From Anaerovorax odorimutans (GTDB lineage: Bacteria > Bacillota > Clostridia > Peptostreptococcales > JAAYPU01): a DNA stretch of 64,000 nt. The DNA is taken from contig JAENZQ010000004.1 of assembly GCA_016841185.1 (NCBI GenBank), forward strand, positions 1 through 64,000, written 5' to 3'. A program made the translations under genes and the position numbers. Of this stretch, positions 59,775 to 64,000 are shown in pieces. The notes under the pieces are model-generated. The model was not told the origin of the DNA and searched no databases. It saw only the letters and a program-made list of their open reading frames with translations. The stretch's first letter is position 1, and each line of letters starts with the position of its first letter.

Positions 59775-60956
59775 ATGGTTACTGTTGGAGAACTTATGTC
59801 TCTGAAGCCTATATCTGATTTTAAGCTGATTACTTCCGAAAAAGGGCTGGGAAAACCTGTTTTGGATACCGGTATATTAGAATATGAATCAAATGAAAAA
59901 ATTGCTGAAACATTTAAAAATGGTGATTTTGTAATTACAACTCTTTTTCTTGCAAAAGATAATCCTAATCAGGCGGAAGAATGTCTTAAAATGCTAATTA
60001 ATCAGGGTGTTAGTGCTATCGCAGTGAAAAATGTTTATTTTAACGATTTTTCAGTTGCGTTAAAGGATTATGCAGAAGAGCATAATTGTCCCGTTTTTAT
60101 TTTTTCTGATATTTTTTTTGATGATATCATTGTGACTGTCAAAAATGCCATAGATTATTTTAATTCAAAGGAATACTATGAAAAAAAAATTGAGAGCATC
60201 ATTTCGTGTGATACTGAAAGAAATTTGGTTCTCAGAACTGCTTATGAAATAAATGCATCATTTTATAATAATGTAGTGAGCGCTTACTGTGTAAGAAAAA
60301 AGAAAGATTCTGAAGAAATGAATAAACCTGAGGAAAGTACTGCAAATAGTTTTGCCGAAGCACATACTGCGACAACCGTTTTGCAATATAAAAAGGGGCT
60401 GTTAGTTTTACATACCATGGATCATCTAAAGCCATTGGCTTTAGACAGTCTTTATGATTATTTAACACATAATGAGATTTCAAGAAGCCAATACAATATT
60501 GGTGTCAGCAATATCCATACTGACCTTTGCGATTTAGACTTTTGTATTAAGGAAAGCATTTGCGCTTATATAACCTGCAGGAAGGAAAGCATCCCGATTA
60601 AAACATTTAATGATACAGGAGTCGATCAGGTACTCCTGCCTTTGATAGACAGTTATTGGATGAGGAAATACTATAGCCTGTACATAAAACAAATTTTAGA
60701 CTACGACAAAACCCACGGTACAAATCTAATGGATACGCTGATTCATTATGTTGAAAGTAATGGAGAAATTGTTCAGACCGCTAAAAAAACTTTTCAACAT
60801 GCCAATACAGTGCGGTACAAACTTGAAAAGGTAAAAAAACTCCTTAAGCTTGAAAACAGTGATTCTTTCTATGTACAGCTATATATTGCAGTCAGACTTT
60901 ATTTGCTGAAGGAATTCTCAGAAGAAACACTTGACATGCCTGACAAGGATTATTAG
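59775..60956 (+). CDS. PucR-family transcriptional regulator
   Basis: 393 residues. N-terminal PucR sensor (MVTVGELMSLKPISDFKLITSEKGLGKPVLDTGILEYE...GDFVITTLFLAKDNP), central GGDEF-like region, and C-terminal PucR HTH (LMDTLIHYVESNGEIVQTAKKTFQHANTVRYKLEKVKKLLKLE). PucR relatives control purine, amino acid or aromatic catabolism. Divergent from the cysteine-desulfurase-like gene, which is a likely target. AAGGAG ribosome site. Confidence 0.9.
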   Translation: MVTVGELMSLKPISDFKLITSEKGLGKPVLDTGILEYESNEKIAETFKNGDFVITTLFLAKDNPNQAEECLKMLINQGVSAIAVKNVYFNDFSVALKDYAEEHNCPVFIFSDIFFDDIIVTVKNAIDYFNSKEYYEKKIESIISCDTERNLVLRTAYEINASFYNNVVSAYCVRKKKDSEEMNKPEESTANSFAEAHTATTVLQYKKGLLVLHTMDHLKPLALDSLYDYLTHNEISRSQYNIGVSNIHTDLCDLDFCIKESICAYITCRKESIPIKTFNDTGVDQVLLPLIDSYWMRKYYSLYIKQILDYDKTHGTNLMDTLIHYVESNGEIVQTAKKTFQHANTVRYKLEKVKKLLKLENSDSFYVQLYIAVRLYLLKEFSEETLDMPDKDY

Positions 60957-61004
60957 GATTTATATAAAGATATAATACTATAATGATGAAAGAAGGCAAG
61001 TACT

Positions 61005-61583
61005 ATGGATAACAAACCAAACAGAGAACAGGCTTATTCTCTTTTAAAAGAGTATAATAAAAACGAAAGCTTGATCAAGCATGCGCTTACTGTTGAAGCT
61101 GTAATGAATCATTTCGCTGAACTTTTTAAAGAAAAAGAAAAGGAAAAATGGGGAATTATAGGACTTATTCATGATCTGGATTATGAAATGTTTCCGGATG
61201 AGCATTGTAAAAAAACAAGAGAGATATTAGCAGAAAGAGGATGGCCGGAAGATTATATAAGAGCAGTTGAATGTCACGGATGGAAAATTTGTACGGATGT
61301 TGAGCCTGTTGAGAAGATGGAGAAGGTATTATTTACTACAGATGAACTGACCGGTTTGATTGCAGCAACAGCTTTGATGCGTCCAACAAAAAGTATTTTG
61401 GATTTAAGTGTTAAATCGGTGAAGAAAAAATGGAAGCAAAAAAGCTTTGCTGCCGGTGTGAACAGAGAGATCATTCTAGAAGGCGCAGAGTTATTAGGAA
61501 TGGAAATAGAAGAAGTTATCGGGGAAACCATAAAAGGGATGCAGAAAGTAGCGGAAGAAATCGGACTTAAAGGGGAACTTTAG
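61005..61583 (+). CDS. HD-domain phosphohydrolase-like protein (COG2316 type)
   Basis: 192 residues. LIKHALTVEAVMNHFAELF (His), GLIHDLDYEMFPDEHCKK (His-Asp) and YIRAVECHGW (third His) are the HD metal ligands; the C-terminal TTDELTGLIAATALMRPTKSILDLSVKSVKKKWKQKSFAAGVNRE is conserved in this group. Substrate unknown. AAGGCAAG ribosome site, 48 bp after pucR-type gene. Confidence 0.85.
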   Translation: MDNKPNREQAYSLLKEYNKNESLIKHALTVEAVMNHFAELFKEKEKEKWGIIGLIHDLDYEMFPDEHCKKTREILAERGWPEDYIRAVECHGWKICTDVEPVEKMEKVLFTTDELTGLIAATALMRPTKSILDLSVKSVKKKWKQKSFAAGVNREIILEGAELLGMEIEEVIGETIKGMQKVAEEIGLKGEL

Positions 61584-61673
61584 TGAGGTCTTGGTTTCAG
61601 GCGGAGTTTTCACCCTTTCGGGACAGGTAATTCTTAGTCATCGGATAAAAGTGTATTAGAAGAGGAGATTGAT

Positions 61674-62186
61674 ATGAAAACAAAATTACTTTCAATTCTT
61701 GTGAATAATCACCCCGGTGTAACAGCACGAATTTCGGGATTATTTCTGAGAAGGGGGTATAATATTACAAGTTTTACCGGAGAAGAAACATCATCTCCGG
61801 AGATATCCCGGATTACTGTTTCAGTAGAGTCAACAGAAGAAAATTTCGAACACATTCGGCATCAGGTATTAAAATTATATGATGTTAAAAAGGCAGTTGA
61901 ACTGAAAAGAGAAGAGGCCATTGTTAAAGAATTTGCAATGGCAAAAATTATGCTGACACCTGAATCTACAAGAAAAATTAAAGAGTGGTACGATAATTAT
62001 GATGCGGTGATTATTGATGCGGATACGGAAGTACTTATTTTTCAAATCTGTAATACAAAAGAAAAAATAGACTCTTTCTATGAAGAAATAAGACCTTACG
62101 GTATTGTGGAAACCATTAGAAGCGGTGTGATCGCATTGTCCAGAGGGAAAAGAAATATTTACGGAGAAGATACACTGCATTACTAA
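61674..62186 (+). CDS. ilvN: Acetolactate synthase small (regulatory) subunit, orphan
   Basis: 170 residues, usual length. The ACT domain LLSILVNNHPGVTARISGLFLRRGYNITSFTGEETSSPEISRITVSV is at the N-terminus and the second conserved part is ELKREEAIVKEFAMAKIML...GIVETIRSGVIALSRG. It gives valine feedback to the catalytic subunit IlvB; no ilvB is next to it, so it is either an isolated regulator or serves a distant gene. GAGGAG ribosome site. The name ilvH is used for the same family. Confidence 0.88.
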   Translation: MKTKLLSILVNNHPGVTARISGLFLRRGYNITSFTGEETSSPEISRITVSVESTEENFEHIRHQVLKLYDVKKAVELKREEAIVKEFAMAKIMLTPESTRKIKEWYDNYDAVIIDADTEVLIFQICNTKEKIDSFYEEIRPYGIVETIRSGVIALSRGKRNIYGEDTLHY

Positions 62187-62213
62187 TTTAAAAATAAGAA
62201 TTATGATAAAAAG

Positions 62214-62246
62214 AAAGGTTTTACATGAAAATGTAAAACCTTTTTT
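62214..62246 (+). terminator. Terminator after ilvN
   Basis: AAAGGTTTTACAT-GAAA-ATGTAAAACCTTT followed by TTT; perfect 13-bp stem. Confidence 0.9.
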
Positions 62247-62361
62247 CGTAGAAAAATTTATATCTATAAATACTAAACCGAAATATTACTGGTGCAAATT
62301 TCTAAACCTTGGAATAACTTTTTCGAATACTATCAATACTAATGACAAGAGAGGTGTTGAT

Positions 62362-63474
62362 ATGAAAAACAAGAAATATATATATATATTTATTTTACTG
62401 CTTTTTTTATATTTTATAATAGGATGTAAAGGCAAGGAGGAAGAGGAAAAAGAATCCGGAAGTGAAAGCCAGAAACCTCCCAATGCTCTGGAACAGGTTC
62501 AGCAATTATCGGATGAGATCGTGACTTCAACCATGGGGCAGGATTGGCCCGGAAGCCTGGACAAAGTAAGAGAACTTCAGACCAAGTGGAATGAGTTGTA
62601 CCCAGACCTACAGAAAAAAGGCGTAGGCAAAGAAGAAGTAGATGCATTTGTGTCGGATATGAATACTCTAATGGATGCCTTGATCTCTAAAACTCTGAAT
62701 CTACCTCAAAAGCCGCCTGAGGGTCAGGTTCAGCAGAACCAAAGCAAGGAAGAAGAACCACAAAAACAGGAGCAAGGCCAGGAAGGACAGCAGGAACAAG
62801 GGCAGCAGAGTCAGGATGGCGAACAGGAACAACAGGATCAGGGCAGCGAACAGGAACAACAGGATCAGGGCAGCGAACAGGAACAACAGGATCAGGGTGG
62901 CGAACAGGAACAACAGGATCAGGGTGGCGAACAGGAACAACAGGATCAGGGTGGCGAACAGGAACAACAGGATCAGGCCACCCAGGAAGAACAGGGTGAT
63001 AGTGATACGGAGGAAAAAGATAAAGATCCTAAAACGGTTCTGGAAAAAATGAATCCTATCATATCCGTAGCAGAAGCCGATCTTCAGATCATTAATGCAT
63101 CTGTGGAGGTTACAAAGCATATTCCGGAATTCATGGATTTGTTTAAGAGTGAAGTACCGTCTGAATTATATAAATTAAAATATTTAATCCGACATTTAAA
63201 TGTGTTTGCAAAATTAAAGGATTGGGAAGTGGTATCGGCGGGTCTTGAAAGTGTCGAAGAAACGTGGAATTCTGTAAAATCCACAGTTATGGAGACGGAT
63301 GAAGATATGAAAATAAAGTTGGAACAAAACATTACGGAATTAAAAGATGTGATAGACTCTAAAAATGCTAATCTGACCGGTGTAAAAAGTAAACTGACCA
63401 TTGAAAATATAGAGAGTGTCATTAAAAGTATAAAAGAAAAAGAAAAAAGCAAAGAGAAAGAAAAAGAAGAATAA
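62362..63474 (+). CDS. Lipoprotein with Gln/Glu-rich tandem repeats
   Basis: 370 residues from ATG 62362 (GAGGTG upstream); the longer ORF form contains the ilvN terminator. Lipobox IIGC at residue ~22. Residues ~35-110 form a helical domain (ALEQVQQLSDEIVTSTMGQDWPGSLDKVRELQTKWNELYPDLQ), ~118-210 a low-complexity linker with the 9-residue unit EQEQQDQG(G/S), ~225-360 a second helical domain (KMNPIISVAEADLQIINASVEVTKHIPEFMDLFK) and an EKEK tail. Surface-attached; unknown role. The two helical parts resemble each other in W(P/E)...L..V...W.....P patterns. Confidence 0.75.
   Translation: MKNKKYIYIFILLLFLYFIIGCKGKEEEEKESGSESQKPPNALEQVQQLSDEIVTSTMGQDWPGSLDKVRELQTKWNELYPDLQKKGVGKEEVDAFVSDMNTLMDALISKTLNLPQKPPEGQVQQNQSKEEEPQKQEQGQEGQQEQGQQSQDGEQEQQDQGSEQEQQDQGSEQEQQDQGGEQEQQDQGGEQEQQDQGGEQEQQDQATQEEQGDSDTEEKDKDPKTVLEKMNPIISVAEADLQIINASVEVTKHIPEFMDLFKSEVPSELYKLKYLIRHLNVFAKLKDWEVVSAGLESVEETWNSVKSTVMETDEDMKIKLEQNITELKDVIDSKNANLTGVKSKLTIENIESVIKSIKEKEKSKEKEKEE
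62815..62976 (+). repeat. 27-bp coding minisatellite, 6 units
   Basis: Unit encodes (D/G)(G/S)EQEQQDQ. Units 2-3 are identical and units 4-6 are identical, so recent slippage or unequal crossing-over is likely. Confidence 0.92.
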
Positions 63475-63550
63475 GGTAATCTAAAAATATTGAAATCAAA
63501 CCATGTATGTACATGGTTTATTTTATAAATTAATAATGCCTAATATCCAA

Positions 63551-64000
63551 TTAATTCCTTTTTGAGATGTTGAAATGTAAATGATCCATACACTTTTCCA
63601 TGAATATTTTAACATTGTTTTCTTCGTCGGATATTGTGTCATTGTTCATATTACCCCGTCCCAATCTGTCGCACAACGATAAAAGAGCTATATCTTCCAG
63701 ATCAACTTCTGATAACATGGTCTCAATATCAGCAAATGGGAGTTCTTTTACAACGAACAAAATCTGCATGTGCCATCTTACCATTTTGGACACTTTGTGA
63801 ATCAATTTTTTGTCTGCATTTAAAGCCGACAAAAATTCAACTGACATCTTTTCACCAAATTTGTCATGATCATAAGCTGTTATTCTGCCTTTTCGAACTT
63901 TAGTTGCTGATGTTTTCCCTATATCATGCAATAAAGAAGCCCACATAAGTGCTTTAGGATTATGGCTTTGTTTTTTTCTGGCGGATGCATTATCAATAAC
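63551..64000 (-). CDS. HD (HDIG) domain protein, 5' end outside the window
   Basis: Open frame to the window edge; the in-frame residues before the ORF-track Met read ...SHNPKALMWASLLHDIGKTSATKVRKGRITAYDHDKFGEK, so the Met at 63946 is internal. Metal-binding HD in LLHDIGK; VRWHMQILF and LEDIALLSLCDRLGRG are further conserved parts. This end resembles the HD parts of tRNA nucleotidyltransferase-related and other HDIG phosphohydrolases. Activity not assignable from the fragment. Confidence 0.8.
   Translation of the reverse strand, partial: VIDNASARKKQSHNPKALMWASLLHDIGKTSATKVRKGRITAYDHDKFGEKMSVEFLSALNADKKLIHKVSKMVRWHMQILFVVKELPFADIETMLSEVDLEDIALLSLCDRLGRGNMNNDTISDEENNVKIFMEKCMDHLHFNISKRN

Noticed and set aside
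62701-63120. Minus-strand 139-residue ORF rich in LLFLF and the plus-strand NRNNRIR ORF at 62816
   Set aside because: Both are out-of-frame readings of the 27-bp minisatellite inside the lipoprotein gene.
1-64000. CRISPR arrays, tRNA or rRNA genes, IS transposases, prophage genes
   Set aside because: None seen: direct repeats are tandem without unique spacers, and no transposase, integrase or phage structural protein appears in any reading frame provided.

Overview
The window is low-GC DNA from an anaerobic, amino-acid-fermenting, probably spore-forming member of the Clostridia. The basis is the AT-rich sequence with strong AGGAGG-type ribosome sites, TTG/GTG starts, a Trp T-box leader, a HutP antitermination gene, YtrH/YtrI-type sporulation proteins, an SLH-domain protein and many amino-acid uptake and peptidase genes. 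No rRNA, tRNA, CRISPR array, IS transposase or prophage was seen, so I cannot name the species.

Layout. 0-11 kb: BrnQ carrier and MBL hydrolase (flanked by palindromic GGGACGGT repeats), ArsR regulator, aldehyde dehydrogenase, DUF2000/AraC pair, acetoacetate-decarboxylase-like enzyme, a Phd-Uma2 fusion, an SLH protein, and a 150-bp mobile-looking repeat between two copies of a terminator hairpin. 10.8-18 kb: YtrH/YtrI sporulation pair, pseudouridine catabolism (psuK-psuG), PadR-FetA-FetB exporter with a perfect PadR-type operator, and a YfcC carrier plus C45 hydrolase opposite an XRE regulator. 19-31 kb: VTT membrane protein, zinc alcohol dehydrogenase, AEC transporter, then an operon of trpX-trpY-trpZ plus an LDH/MDH-family dehydrogenase behind a T-box leader whose specifier reads as UGG (Trp). 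It is followed by LD-carboxypeptidase, a 32-residue membrane protein missed by the ORF track, LysE, nitroreductase, FeoA and an XRE/membrane pair. 31-37 kb: Na+/solute symporter and M20 amidohydrolase with a near-consensus sigma-54 promoter, next to a CBS-PAS-AAA+-Fis sigma-54 activator. 36.7-40.5 kb: MarR, ArsA-family ATPase and partner, a MITE-like palindromic element, and three small conserved genes.

40.6-48 kb is a histidine degradation operon, hutH-hutU-ftcD-hutI-fchA-hutP. It turns histidine via urocanate, imidazolonepropionate and formiminoglutamate into glutamate plus formimino-THF-derived C1 units. Its leader has three NAG triplets spaced by 4 nt just before a strong terminator, the layout HutP recognises; hutP is the last gene and seems to have its own promoter. 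48-51.3 kb is a TRAP transporter with a structured leader ending in a terminator.

51-62 kb is an accessory catabolic cluster: LuxR regulator, M24 hydrolase of creatinase/ectoine-hydrolase type with degenerate metal ligands, a frameshifted Orn/Lys/Arg decarboxylase, M20 amidohydrolase, AGCS symporter, cysteine-desulfurase-like enzyme and PucR regulator. The window ends with an HD protein, an orphan ilvN-type subunit, a lipoprotein with six 27-bp repeats, and an HD-domain gene cut by the window edge. The main theme is uptake and fermentation of amino acids and amides, each module with its own visible control site. Regulatory calls are pattern readings without any computed alignment or folding.
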